Below are positions 24,901 through 31,980 of a stretch of 64,000 nucleotides of DNA, piece after piece. Within the stretch, counting starts at the first letter, position 1, and each line of letters opens with the position of its first letter. A program made the translations under genes and the position numbers. The notes beneath the pieces were generated by a model. That model worked only from the letters and a program-made list of their open reading frames with translations. It made no database searches and was not told the DNA's origin. The DNA comes from Megachile rotundata (lineage: Eukaryota; Arthropoda; Insecta; Hymenoptera; Megachilidae). The stretch covers positions 7,750,001 through 7,814,000 of the forward strand of contig NC_134991.1 of assembly GCF_050947335.1 (NCBI RefSeq), written 5' to 3'.

Positions 24901-26565
24901 AATAACTTCATTTAAATTTCGAGTTTATAAAACATAGGAGAAATGTGAATGAAGTGTTAGAAAAAATCTTGACTTAATGAAACGCGCAAGCCTCATTTGT
25001 GTCAAATTTAATGAAAGCTTTTTATACAACATTTGTCTCCATACTCAGGGTATATGAAAGTCGAAACTACTAATATTTTTTACGATGCTTTTAGGTTCCT
25101 TCGAGTTGGCTGTGCTACGTATGAGCAGGTACCTCGATCTCCAGCAAAATTGTGTCCTCTACGGTGAGACCATGTTGCCACAGGATGCGTTTTACACGAC
25201 GGACACGGCGGAAATGAAGCTCGTTTCTTGCGTGTTCGAGCTGGCCAGGAGTATTGCCGAATTGAAGCTTACGGAAACAGAGCTGGCTCTTTACAGCGCA
25301 GCGGTTCTTCTCAGTCCTGGTTAGTTTCCTCACATTTATTAATCAAATCTTCTTTTGGACCTTAAATTTTCAAGACAATATCATATAATAGAAGTGCAAC
25401 TCGAAAACAAATACTCAGCCGACAACTTCTCAAACACATCACTTACTACTAGAGAATTACCTCTGATCGCTCAAAAATAACTGTGGATCTGTTATATGGA
25501 CTTCTCTGTACTGACTGAACATTTTGACAAAGATAAATTTGAATCACAGATAACTTTGATTAGATATAAATTTCCAAAAATATACTTTTTGAACTCCAAG
25601 TTGTTAAGAATTTACCAACGATAGCAGATAGATAAAGCAACCAACCAGACGTCACTTTAGACGCAATCTCAGGACTCATTCATCGTTTCTTCATTCACGA
25701 TCCAAAGTGAATGAAGAAACCACGAAGCCTGTCTTAGACTTCTATCAACACAACGTACCCTTTTGTAACTTACAAAAATTAATTTGCTAAATTAGAATAT
25801 TTGTTAAAGTCATCAAGGCGATCTAACCTTATAACAGCCTGATCTAACCTTATATAACCTTATTACAACCTTATAACCTTATAAATGGCAATGCATATAT
25901 CAGGTGTCAAAATACACTATCACTGTCTTCGTTCATAATCGAGGAAGACCATGAAGCACCCTATGTTGTAGACTACTATCAACAAACCACATTCCTATAA
26001 TTTACAGTTAGAAATAAATTTTCTAGAATAGGATATTCTCAGCAAGGTAATCTAATTTACAAACGACAGTGCATATCAGGTGTCAAAACAATCCAGTGTC
26101 ATCTCCATTCACAATCCAAAATTACCCAGAAACGAAGCACCCTAATTATCTTGAGCAGTCCACTTCTTTTGTCAGCAGCCCATAAAAATAATCACGGTTT
26201 ATAAATAAACGATGAACCCTACCGAAAGGAAAGCTATCGTAGGAACGAAAGGCGCGTAAAAATGCGTGTAACGGAAATAAACTAGATCCAAAAATAATAT
26301 TTCAGATCGACCGGGACTGAAAGGGCTCGCGGAAATCACGAGACTGTCGCAGGCGGTGATCAGGGCGCTCAGGTCGGAGCTGGATCGCAACCACGTGTCG
26401 CCCATAAAGGGCGACGTGACGGTGTGCGACGCGATCCTGGCGAAGATTCCTCAGCTACGGGAGATCTCGTTACTTCACATGGACGCCCTGGCGAAGTTCA
26501 AACGGTCCCAGCCGCACCTCGAGTTCCCGGCCCTCCACAAAGAGCTTTTCAGCGTCGACAGCTGA
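3763..26565 (+). CDS. Hr3: HR3 / Hr46 nuclear hormone receptor (ROR family), seven joined coding exons
   Basis: Ecdysone-response nuclear receptor, orthologous to Drosophila DHR3 and vertebrate ROR; in flies it is an early-late gene that induces ftz-f1 and restrains early ecdysone genes. Exons: 3763-3990, 13977-14142, 16662-16888, 20766-21155, 22677-22949, 25095-25319, 26306-26565. All junctions are GT..AG. After one carried-in base the joined reading is 589 codons plus a TGA stop, without an internal stop. Order: two C4 zinc fingers, the AVKFGRMSKKQR extension, a low-complexity and glycine-rich hinge, then a ligand-binding domain with FAKMVPGFMKLSQDDQIVLL and a terminal AF-2 helix (FPALHKELF). 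The N-terminus is encoded upstream: either the candidate exon at 876-1019 or exons outside the window. Introns of about 10.0, 2.5, 3.9, 1.5, 2.1 and 1.0 kb are rich in minisatellites. The boundaries come from frame logic and family conservation, not transcripts. Confidence 0.95.
4728..5049. mobile_element. TTAA-flanked MITE, piggyBac-like
   Basis: A TTAA at 4728-4731 and another at 5046-5049 bracket 314 bp. Its ends form an imperfect terminal inverted repeat: CCCTTTCGCTATGGTG on the left, and CCCCTTGGCTACTGTG on the right read in reverse complement (12 of 16 match). TTAA target duplication with C-rich termini is characteristic of piggyBac-superfamily elements. The interior is AT-rich without coding potential, so this is a non-autonomous relic. 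It lies in the HR3 intron after the zinc-finger exon. Confidence 0.6.
5560..6235. repeat. C-poor minisatellite with a 31-bp unit
   Basis: From about 5840 the phrase GAGAATTTGGGGATTTGTCA recurs every 31 bp for about 13 copies, with variable ends such as TTCGGATCT, TTCCAATCT and TTCAGATCT. The preceding 250 bp are a degenerate version (GAAATTCAGAAACTTAGAAA). The + strand is almost free of C. Short ORFs here are by-products. Confidence 0.85.
6490..7110. promoter_or_regulatory. Non-repetitive, GC-richer island in HR3 intron (possible enhancer)
   Basis: Between two repeat tracts lies about 600 bp of mixed-composition sequence, with a CpG- and C-rich core at 6790-6960 (poly-pyrimidine followed by GCGTTGCTGC). 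No coding signal is convincing. The retained complexity within an AT-rich repetitive intron suggests regulatory DNA, but this is only inference. Confidence 0.25.
7110..7990. repeat. 278-bp tandem duplication plus a third, shortened copy
   Basis: CTGTTTCACTTTGAACTGG occurs at 7121 and again at 7399, and the following sequence is nearly identical over 278 bp (TTTGATGTTGATTATTTATA, GTTGTAGATTATTTTGG). A third copy with internal deletion starts near 7764. The 63-codon ORF inside is a repeat artefact. Confidence 0.8.
7991..9700. other. HR3 intron, mostly AT-rich, with a less AT-rich block at 9100-9560
   Basis: No gene is seen. An AAAATGGCGG motif lies at 8383-8392 (YY1/PHO-like). The block 9100-9560 is non-repetitive and CpG-containing, and holds an imperfect ecdysone-response-element-like palindrome at 9458-9470. 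It is a candidate intronic enhancer. An ORF of 76 codons (9274-9504) has no recognisable domain and is not called. Confidence 0.35.
9458..9470 (+). promoter_or_regulatory. EcRE-like inverted repeat (IR1)
   Basis: GGGTCATTGACAC matches the EcR/USP consensus RGGTCANTGACCY except at one core base. HR3 is a known direct ecdysone target, which makes an intronic EcRE plausible. One-mismatch sites are expected once or twice by chance in a window of this size. Confidence 0.25.
9700..10560. repeat. C-poor degenerate minisatellite (TCTAGGGAATT-type)
   Basis: Irregular repetition of short phrases such as TCTAGGGAATTCGGTGTCTA, GTAATTGGAAATCTAGGG and GGGAATCTAGAGAATT, with spacing of about 17-22 bp. The + strand is C-poor. 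It lies in the long HR3 intron. Confidence 0.75.
10680..11160 (+). promoter_or_regulatory. GC/CpG-rich island with pyrimidine-rich tract, possible internal HR3 promoter
   Basis: A sharp rise in GC and CpG (for example GGTGGCGCGCGC near 10866) is followed by a long C/T-rich segment and TGACGTCGCGCC near 11090. Three overlapping + frames stay open for 107-116 codons with Ser/Arg/Leu-rich products, which is what pyrimidine-rich DNA gives by chance. I read it as promoter and 5' UTR-like DNA rather than a gene. The CGGTGGCGCG at 10865-10874 resembles a CTCF-type core. Confidence 0.3.
11420..12710. repeat. CpG-rich minisatellite, 15-16-bp unit (TGCAACGCGTGGTA)
   Basis: About 80 tandem variants of TGCAACGCGTGGTA followed by one or two variable bases (TT or GA), so the spacing alternates between 15 and 16 bp. 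Nearly every unit has the palindrome ACGCGT or ACGCAT. The right part (12000-12560) is the most regular. The lack of stop codons in the unit opens long His/Arg/Ala-rich frames on the - strand (up to 237 codons) and + strand; these are not genes. Confidence 0.9.
12806..12818 (+). promoter_or_regulatory. EcRE-like inverted repeat (IR1)
   Basis: CGGTCTATGACCC is an inverted pair of GGTCA-type half-sites with a single-base spacer and one mismatch in the left half. It lies about 300 bp upstream of the CpG island at 13.0-13.45 kb, a position that fits a steroid-controlled internal promoter. Not decisive on its own. Confidence 0.3.
13000..13450 (+). promoter_or_regulatory. CpG island with CRE, candidate internal promoter for a DBD-less HR3 isoform
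   Basis: CpG density rises abruptly (GCGCGCGCACACTCGCGAG). A perfect CRE palindrome TGACGTCA lies at 13113-13120 and a half-site at about 13049. No TATA is seen. The island is 0.5-1.0 kb upstream of the exon at 13977, that is, after the zinc-finger exon. A transcript starting here would lack the DNA-binding domain and could initiate at the in-frame ATG 13994 (MSKKQREK). A 102-codon frame (13122-13430) lacks an ATG start and known domains. In Drosophila an HR3 isoform without the DNA-binding domain is known, which supports the idea by analogy. Confidence 0.4.
13497..13770. repeat. 65-bp tandem repeat, about 4 copies
   Basis: CGCATATGATACTGGTTCGA recurs at 13581, 13646 and 13711 (period exactly 65), with a diverged first unit at about 13516. 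Units are nearly identical, so the expansion is recent. It sits about 200 bp before the next HR3 exon. Confidence 0.9.
13977..14142 (+). CDS. Hr3: HR3 exon: C-terminal extension of the DNA-binding domain
   Basis: After TTTTTGCAG the reading continues AVKFGRMSKKQREK, the conserved T/A-box extension of ROR-type receptors that contacts the A/T-rich 5' flank of the response element. It then gives VEDEVRFHRAQMRAASE and a Ser/Gln/His-rich run to PYNGG. Donor GGTGAGA at 14143. The in-frame ATG at 13994-13996 could start a truncated isoform. Confidence 0.95.
14190..14900. repeat. C-poor low-complexity tract (GATATAGAAATCTAGG-type)
   Basis: Irregular repetition of short G/A/T phrases with spacing of about 15-20 bp. 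It includes a tandem pair of CTACATATGTAG palindromes at about 14555-14584. No coding potential. It lies in the HR3 intron 14143-16661. Confidence 0.7.
14901..15863. other. HR3 intron, unique sequence
   Basis: No gene or repeat is evident. A moderately GC-richer block at about 15120-15430 (including CGCATTGTGTCACATAACAA) may be regulatory. An 82-codon antisense ORF (15432-15680) shows no recognisable features. Confidence 0.3.
15864..16031. mobile_element. Short MITE-like element with inverted ends, seed of the adjacent satellite
   Basis: The left end TATACAGAATGTTTCAAAAA (15864-15883) and the right end, read in reverse complement TATACCGGGTGTTCCAAAAA (16012-16031), form an imperfect terminal inverted repeat (16 of 20 identical). 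A TATACAGGGTGTTCCAAAA-like terminus is, to my knowledge, common among insect interspersed repeats. No transposase is present. Confidence 0.4.
15925..16600. repeat. 170-bp satellite-like tandem repeat, 4 copies
   Basis: CAGTATTGAACTATAGAGAA recurs at 15934, 16104, 16274 and 16444, exactly 170 bp apart. Each unit carries the TTTTTTGGAACACCCGGTAT end. The fourth unit is slightly shortened. The array ends about 60 bp before the HR3 acceptor at 16661. It is followed by a 10-bp inverted repeat CATATGTGGA / TCCACATATG (16587-16619). Confidence 0.9.
16662..16888 (+). CDS. Hr3: HR3 exon: hinge region, part 1
   Basis: It encodes YPYGGSEYASPGPGTGGSG, then NYELSADYVDSTTTYDPRPT, which matches the Drosophila HR3 hinge segment with its SADYVDSTTYEPR core, and a Thr/Val/Pro-rich tail. 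Acceptor CACGTAG at 16661, strong donor GGTGAGTG at 16889. Entry phase 2 and exit phase 1 agree with both neighbours. Confidence 0.93.
16889..17990. other. HR3 intron, AT-rich, no feature seen
   Basis: Mostly A/T with short internal near-duplications (AATTGTTAAAGTTAATTTTA type at about 17290-17460). ORFs of up to 79 codons are unconvincing. Confidence 0.4.
17980..18600. repeat. C-poor low-complexity tract (GGAAATTTAGAGATTT-type)
   Basis: Dozens of degenerate repeats of GGAAATTTAGAGATTTGG with spacing of about 18-22 bp, nearly without C on the + strand. It resembles, but is not identical with, the tracts at 5.6, 9.7, 14.2 and 23.2 kb. Confidence 0.75.
18601..20015. other. HR3 intron, unique sequence with a moderate-GC block at 18.89-19.40 kb
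   Basis: No gene is seen. The block from 18890 to 19400 is non-repetitive, with CpG and mixed motifs, so it is a candidate regulatory element. The rest is AT-rich. Confidence 0.3.
20016..20595. mobile_element. hAT-like non-autonomous transposon relic
   Basis: The left end CAGTGGTTCTTAACT (20016-20030) and its exact reverse complement AGTTAAGAACCACTG (20581-20595) form a perfect 15-bp terminal inverted repeat. CAGTGGTTCTYAAC is a well-known hAT (Charlie/Tip100-type) terminus. The 550-bp interior has no transposase. Flanking octamers (20008-20015 and 20596-20603) do not match, so the target duplication has decayed or the ends have been remodelled. The element lies 170 bp upstream of the glycine-rich HR3 exon. 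Confidence 0.7.
20766..21155 (+). CDS. Hr3: HR3 exon: poly-glycine hinge with possible SUMO site
   Basis: 390-nt exon encoding GKSLSASTTGSSTGGSG, then about 70 residues that are mostly Gly with scattered Ser, Thr, Ala and Asn (20798-21005). After this come GGIVAVKQETTVE and an acidic end (NPSEDDEVPSLP). VKQE (21017-21028) fits the SUMO consensus. Acceptor CCAG at 20765; donor GTATGT at 21156. Entry and exit are both phase 1, so skipping keeps frame. The Drosophila hinge as I know it lacks such a glycine run. The antisense proline-rich and other open frames across this exon are shadows of the GGN repetition. Confidence 0.88.
21156..22676. other. HR3 intron
   Basis: Extended open frames at 21160-21470 are continuation past the donor and are not supported. 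The block 22150-22390 is GC-richer, with a perfect palindrome GTAGTTTGAAACTAC (22285-22299), and may be regulatory. The rest is AT-rich. Confidence 0.35.
22677..22949 (+). CDS. Hr3: HR3 exon: start of ligand-binding domain (helices 1-5 region)
   Basis: After TTTTCGTAG the reading is NPAQISELLSKTIADAHART, then LSRLIYYKNMAHEQLWLECA, then FAKMVPGFMKLSQDDQIVLL, the nuclear-receptor signature region of the ligand-binding domain. Donor GGTAAGT at 22950. 273 nt, phase 1 on both sides. The residues align with the equivalent Drosophila and ROR exon without gaps near the signature. Confidence 0.96.
22950..23229. other. HR3 intron, AT-rich
   Basis: Nothing beyond the splice donor. Open frames here are continuations of the exon. 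Confidence 0.4.
23230..24190. repeat. 16-bp minisatellite (GATCTAGGGATGAAGG), about 31 near-perfect copies in the core
   Basis: From 23427 to about 23932 the unit GATCTAGGGATGAAGG repeats with almost no variation. It is flanked by degenerate versions (GGGACGCAGAGATCTA) from 23230 and up to about 24190. The perfection of the core suggests recent expansion or gene-conversion homogenisation, so copy number is likely polymorphic. The + strand contains one C per unit. Confidence 0.95.
24191..25094. other. HR3 intron with a candidate regulatory block at 24.31-24.65 kb
   Basis: The block has moderate GC and two forkhead-type motifs, GTAAACA at 24443-24449 and TGTAAACA at 24495-24502. The remainder is AT-rich without features up to the acceptor TTTTAG at 25094. 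Confidence 0.3.
25095..25319 (+). CDS. Hr3: HR3 exon: ligand-binding domain, middle
   Basis: It continues GSFELAVLRMSRYLDLQQN, VLYGETMLPQDAFYTTD and SIAELKLTETELALYSAAVL, closely matching Drosophila HR3. 225 nt, phase 1 at both ends. Acceptor TTTTAG (25093-25094), donor GGTTAGT (25320). Confidence 0.96.
25320..26305. other. Last HR3 intron, degenerate tandem duplications of about 200 bp and a strong hairpin
   Basis: Segments around 25640-25830, 25880-26030 and 26060-26180 share phrases such as CAGGTGTCAAAA and GAAGCACCCTA, so they are old tandem copies. A perfect 14-bp inverted repeat, GTTTCTTCATTCAC (25685-25698) with GTGAATGAAGAAAC (25707-25720), has an 8-base loop. Confidence 0.5.
26306..26565 (+). 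CDS. Hr3: HR3 terminal coding exon with AF-2 helix and stop
   Basis: After TTTCAG the reading is DRPGLKGLAEITRLSQAVI, GDVTVCDAILAKIPQLREIS and ends FPALHKELFSVDS followed by TGA (26563-26565). ALHKELF corresponds to the conserved AF-2 activation helix (family consensus PLYKELF). This exon is distinctly GC-richer than the introns. Confidence 0.96.
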
Positions 26566-26955
26566 ACGATCGACGCGGCGCAGGGCGTCCCGACGCTGAC
26601 GAACAAAGCGGTACGCGAGTAGCGCCGGGCCTTGCTCTGTCAAGGTGAGTTCCACCGTCCGGAAAAATAGAAATGAACGAAATGGGAAACGACCACGGAG
26701 AGAACAGTTTTATCGACCATGCCCGAGGTTCGGGCACGCCGCTACCTAGGAAGTGTTCGCGTAGACGTTTCTCTTTTTAGGGCCGATCCTCGAGCGAGGT
26801 TCAAGCGACGCAAAGGAGAGGTGTCGAAGGGTTCTGAGAACGTGGTGCGAGTTTTGAGGCTAACCGTTTGCTTTCCTTTCTTGGCTCGGTTCCTCGTACG
26901 TGGTGGATAGGACAATTGATCGAGTGGATGCCTGCTTTTTTTATCGTACTAGTGT
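26566..26955 (+). other. HR3 proximal 3' UTR with a strong splice-donor sequence
   Basis: GC-rich sequence continues past the stop. AAG|GTGAGT at 26644/26645, 80 bases after the stop, is a textbook 5' splice site and could connect to a distal 3' UTR exon or act in an alternative isoform. ORFs of 61-74 codons on both strands are remnants of the GC-rich context. Confidence 0.45.
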
Positions 26956-27777
26956 CTATGGCGTAACTAGCTCCCAGGGTGGGCCCGGATATGAAGTTGT
27001 GTACCTCGTGTAACTCGGAGATTTACGAATTTTCTCTTTCAAATTTATTTCCAAACTTGGAGATTCCTAGATTGAAACATTTTTTCTTAAATTTCCAAAT
27101 TTTCTTACATTGTCAAATCATGAGTTGTTGATAGCCTGAGAACATCTCAGGTTTCAAGTCTTGAGATGTTCATATCTAGAAGATTAGATTATCAATTCTG
27201 GAATCCCTAAATTTTTTAATGACTAAACTCACAAATTTTTGAATTGCTAATGAATTTGTGAGTCCAAATTCTAAAATTTGTAGCTCCAATTTCATAATGT
27301 ATCCTCAAGTCTCTAAATTCTGAAGTTTACAAATTCGAAAATTTTCAAGTTTCCAAATTTTAAAATTTTAAAATTCTTAAACACCTTAAATCCCTAAATT
27401 CTTTAAATCAGAAATCTTGTTCTTCTAATTCCATTGCTAAATCCAAAGTTCCTAAATACATTAATTCTTTACATTATCAACTGTTTACCTCCTGAAATCC
27501 TTAGACCCTTAATTCCTCAAATTTCCAAATACCCAAACACCAACATTCCTAAACTCCTAATTCTCTGAACTTGTAAATTTCTAAATCTCATGATTCCCTA
27601 ACTCCTCATTTCCCTTTCTAAATTTCTACGTTCCAGTATCTCAAATTGAATAAATCGCAAATATCCGAAATAAACTCTGAAATATCCGAATTCCAAAAAA
27701 CCAAAAGCAACGAAACGAGTTGATACTGTTACTAAATGTAACCAGGCCCACCCTAAAGAGTCCTAGCTACGCCAGCG
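26956..27777. mobile_element. hAT-like relic with terminal inverted repeats, interior of G-poor low complexity
   Basis: Left end TATGGCGTAACTAGCTCCCA and following GGGTGGGCC (26957-26985) pair with the right end GGCCCACCCT ... CTAGCTACGCCAG (27745-27775) over about 30 bases with small gaps. TGGCGTARCTAG termini resemble a family of hAT-like ends (CAGTGGCGTA). Flanking octamers ACTAGTGT and ACTATAAT agree at 5 of 8 bases, a possible decayed 8-bp target duplication. The 0.75-kb interior is an A/T/C low-complexity tract with a perfect 10-bp hairpin GAACATCTCA / TGAGATGTTC (27140-27171). Confidence 0.5.
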
Positions 27778-27966
27778 ACTATAATTATAATAATATACCC
27801 AAACAAAGAAAAGGGAACACACGCGTTCGTTGTAGCTTTAACCGAAGTTATGCGCAGGAAGAAACGAAGGAAAAGCTGTTGTTAGATAGACGAATATTTG
27901 TTAATTTATAGAAACTCGTGTTTCGTTGTTGTATTTAATTCCGACTCGTAGCGTAACTTCTTTTTT

Positions 27967-28386
27967 TTATAATTTAACCAGAGACATCGTTGTATGCTTA
28001 AGTACAAAAGAGATTTTTATCGTCGTTAGGGTGTTCGAAGAAAGAAGAGACAGGTAGACGATGATTGGACGTAGAAGCATTGTTTTTCGCTCGTCGCTTG
28101 CACGATCTTCTTTCAAGCCCTTCGATTCTTTCGAACAGACAAAAGTTAAGATCCTCAAGATCATCGAAGTATGATCAGGCGCGTACTCGAACAAAATGGT
28201 CGTCACGCGGCAATGCGTTCGTTGCTCGGAAGCAAAATGTATCGATAAATATTTCGTAACGAAGATAATACGAGATATCAGACCTGATGTTTCATGATCC
28301 GAGCAACGGAATTCGTTTTGGACCTCGATATCGGATCTTGAGTTACGCTGCAAGCGGACCGGCTTTAAAATGAAAGAAGCCGCCAT
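27967..28386 (-). CDS. Uncharacterised 139-codon antisense ORF
   Basis: The reading starts at an ATG in the context GAAATGGCGGC, similar to the YY1/TISU initiator, and begins MAASFILKPVRLQR. I recognise no domain, signal peptide or membrane segment, and no splice partner. A frame this long is somewhat unusual in AT-rich DNA, but it overlaps the likely HR3 3' UTR in the opposite sense. I report it as tentative and think chance is more likely. Confidence 0.12.
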   Translation of the reverse strand: MAASFILKPVRLQRNSRSDIEVQNEFRCSDHETSGLISRIIFVTKYLSIHFASEQRTHCRVTTILFEYAPDHTSMILRILTFVCSKESKGLKEDRASDERKTMLLRPIIVYLSLLSSNTLTTIKISFVLKHTTMSLVKL

Positions 28387-29008
28387 TTCGAGCGGGAAAC
28401 AAGTAACTGCTACGAATCGTTTCCTTCGTTTATGATTTATTCGTTATTCGAGAGCAACTTGTATTTTTTCGGTCAGAAACTACATAGCGCTGTTATTATT
28501 ATCATTACTATGGTTACAATTATTATAATTATTATTATTATTAATACTATTACTAGTACTATTACCGTTACTATTATTATACGATTTATTAATATTTCTT
28601 TTATTTTATTTGATTTTATTTTATTCTCTCTTTCTCTGAAAGCTTTCTTTTTTTTCTTTCGTTATGTACAAACTTCCCTAGGATAATTCGTGTTAAGTTT
28701 TTTTTTTCATTCGCCTTCCGCAAACAATTAATCGTTACTGGTTAAGTGAAAGTTACCTTGGTGTTTCTGAAAGAAAAATACAGGGTTCACGATCAAAACA
28801 TTCGACCGCAAAGAAACGCAGTCTACCGGGTTTATTTTGTTTTTAATGTTTCTATCGACATTTGTTAACTTATTCTATCTTCATTATATCCTTGTTCATA
28901 TTTTAATTATTAAGGAGAAGGACACGCGAGAATTTTGTAAGAGATAATAAAGTATTATAAGCGACCTGATCGATTTGCTTTCTCACCTATGAAAGTTTAT
29001 AATTGTTG

Positions 29009-29014
29009 AATAAA
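29009..29014 (+). terminator. Candidate poly(A) signal AATAAA
   Basis: AATAAA followed within 30 bases by a TTGTTATTGTTCGAGTTT-type T/G-rich element. It may end HR3 transcripts about 2.4 kb after the stop codon. Confidence 0.3.
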
Positions 29015-29030
29015 CGTCATCAATTGTTAT

Positions 29031-30855
29031 TGTTCGAGTTTCGAGTGTTTAATTGAATCGATGAGCTACAATCATGTTCTCATTGAATCATTAATCATAG
29101 TTACATCTTGTTTACTATGTTTAACACAAAATCAACTGTACTGTTAAAACAAATTTTATTTAGAAAATTTTTTAACCACTATATTGATCAATCTCTTTTA
29201 AATGTAACGATCAGATTATTTTATATGATTATACAGGAAAATCATAGTAAATAACTTGATTAAAAAAATTACTTGTCTATTTACTGATTGGTAATATTTT
29301 AATAACCTTATTTGTTACTACCGAGGATAAACATAATTTATATTATTTATATTTGCATTTCAGTAATTTTGAATTCTGTTTTACTCTGTTAAAATTTATT
29401 TTAAGCTTGCGTTTTTAAACTCGTCGATTCAGTTACTTTTAATCTCGAATCGAGCTCATTCCAGTGTCAATCGATTGTACAACCGTGAAACGATTATTTC
29501 ACGTACCTAATTCGACGTGATTGTATATATTGTATAAATTTGCGTTTTGGGTCTTCGAGTGGGCTTCTAAAGACCCGGTAGGCTCGCGATCGGTTTGCGT
29601 CAAGTCGATCGCGGAACTTCGAGTTTATACAGATTTTATCAGTCGAAAGTTACTTGTTTCTGGTCTACAGCGATCCTTCCTAGGGAGCGTCGATACACGA
29701 TCGCGTGGAAAACAAGTGCAGGATAATTAGGGGAAAAAATGTGCGGCTACAAGCGTGTAGGATAACGGACGAGGCAATTAGAACAGTAATAGATGAATGC
29801 GTAACACGATTATGTGCAATAATTATTCTCCAATGCAGAGAATACAAAATAAAGGAAATCGAATGTTGATTTATACATTCATCAAAATTTTCAACCTTGT
29901 ATGTTCATCAAAATTTTATACATTCATCAAAATTTTCGATGTTGTGCACTCATCAAAATTTACATTTTTGTACATTCATCAAAATTCTCCATTTTGTACG
30001 TTCATCGAAATTCTCGATTCTGTACATTCATCAAAATTCCCACTTTTGCCCATTCATCAGATATTAAATTCCTGCACTCGGAATTTTACATTCGTATAAA
30101 TTATGAACTTTGTATGGAAATTTGTTTCGTAAAAATTGATTTTGTACTTTTATCAGAATTATTAAAAGTGTAATCAACAACGAGAAAATTAGACGAGAAT
30201 GTTTCATTGTTAAGCTATTCTTTGTCCAAAGTGAATTGCAATACTAATCGTATGCAAAAGAATCTATGATGAAATTTACTCCTTGACACGTTGACTGTTG
30301 CTGTGGAATTACAATGTGATTGCTTAAGATATTACAATTTCTAATCTAATACCTGTAATATTCAGCCGATAGAAATTGTATTTGTGCAAAATTTATTCAA
30401 GTGAAACTGTAGCAGCTGGCAATATAGAGAGAGGTCTTTTCATGTAGTTCTTGAAGTTTTAAAAATTTCTGACTTTTCTATAAATTAGACTTCATAAGTT
30501 TCTGACTGAAAATTTTTAGATATCTAAATCTTAAAAAGTAAAAATTAAAAGTAAAAATAGAGATAGAAAATTTCTAAATTGAAAATTACAAAATTTTTAA
30601 ATTTGTGAACGTAAATATTTTTAGACTTAAAAAAAGTGACTACAGATTTCTAAATTTGTAAACTTCCTAATCTGAGAATTTGAGTAGCTGAAATTTGAAG
30701 ATGTACAAATTTTCAAACTTAAAAATCTGTCTCCAAAATTTCTTTCTATAAAATATTAAGTCTTCAGTAAATTTTAGTTGCTTTCCTATTACCAATAATT
30801 TGAATAATTCAAATTAAATACCTTGCATCGCAATCAACGTGTTAATGACAGCCAT
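29031..30855. other. AT-rich intergenic DNA with a short tandem tract
   Basis: No gene. Between 29870 and 30065 the phrase ACATTCATCAAAATTTT recurs about nine times with spacings of 20-36 bp; the resulting Phe/Ile/His-rich ORFs are artefacts. 30440-30780 is A/T-rich low complexity. Confidence 0.5.
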
Positions 30856-31869
30856 TCATGTTGGACGAAAAATAACTGACGAAAAATCATCATGAATTAA
30901 AACAAGATTAATTGGTCTGAGTTCCACTTGGTCTGACCATACCGGTGTAAATCTACTTGCATTCTTCTTAGCCTCGCTCGGAGTCGTCCGAGGGTTACGT
31001 CGACGTAAGGATGGGGAAAAACGAATAAAAAAAACAAGAAAACACTTGGACTCGTCAACTCGACTGAATAGTTCTATACTCGCGGTGCTTACGACAGGGA
31101 GCAAAAGAGGTACAAGCGTTTAACCGTATATTCGTCTCCTTTCTGTTGCAGATTATTTCCTTCGTAATGAACGTATTGGGCCTTAAATAAACATAACATT
31201 GTTATATATAAAGTATACATAAAAAGCAACATAAAGTATATATATATAAATATATATATATATATGAAAGATATATATAGAAGTATATATATATACACAC
31301 AGATATAAAATATATTATATATATATAGAAAGAGAGATCGAGTGCGTGAAGAGTGCATGGAACGAGAGCGAACGAAAGCGTGTGGAACGTGTGCGTGGTT
31401 AAAATAAAAAAAGAATGAGAATCGCGCGAAAGTGAGACGATGATAGGAAATTACGGATAAAGAAATAAGGGAACGTGCGAGAGCGAAAGAAAGCTGCGTG
31501 TGATAATAGTAATTAACGAGAGAGAGAACTGAGAAATATCGGTTGTTATGATGATACATACATAAAGAAGTATATATATTGTATTAATTAAAGTAACGCA
31601 AACAAAAAGTGGTTAAATAGGGGCCCCAGCCGGGACGATCCATGGACGACGTAGATGATAATATATACATATATCTATTAAACGGGGGACTGGCGTGTAC
31701 GGAAGAAATTTTGATCGCGCCACCGATCGTCGCGTAGAAACTGACATTTAACAAACACGTAAACGGTGCAAAGTAAAAAAAAGAAGAAAAATACCCGAAG
31801 AAAATAGCGTCGAGATTGAACGTCGAGCACAGTCGGAGACCGCGTCGGTAACGCGCGGATTTTCACAAA

Positions 31870-31980
31870 ATGGCGGACAAAAATAGAGAAATATATTCGA
31901 GGACAAAAATGGATAAATCGACGCTGTATCCGACTGGCGGACGTCAACTTCGCGGTAGTGGTTCGCATAGTTTCCTCTGA
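31870..31980 (+). CDS. Candidate 36-aa small ORF in an optimal start context
   Basis: ATG in CACAAAATGGCGG, which fits both the insect start consensus (CAAAATGG) and the YY1/TISU motif. The 36 codons begin MADKNREIYSRTKMDK, contain a Gly/Arg/Ser-rich end, and stop at TGA (31978-31980). It lies between AT microsatellites. No homologue is known to me. Without transcript or conservation evidence it may be chance. Confidence 0.15.
   Translation: MADKNREIYSRTKMDKSTLYPTGGRQLRGSGSHSFL

Larger units (their letters stand above)
27778..29030 (+). other. Possible distal HR3 3' UTR with poly(A) signals
   Basis: Non-repetitive, mixed-composition sequence ending in AATAAA at 28946-28951 and 29009-29014. 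The second is followed by T/G-rich DNA as expected for a cleavage site. It includes an (ATT)n-like stretch at 28490-28580. Linking it to HR3 is inference; it could also be a separate non-coding transcript. Confidence 0.3.
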
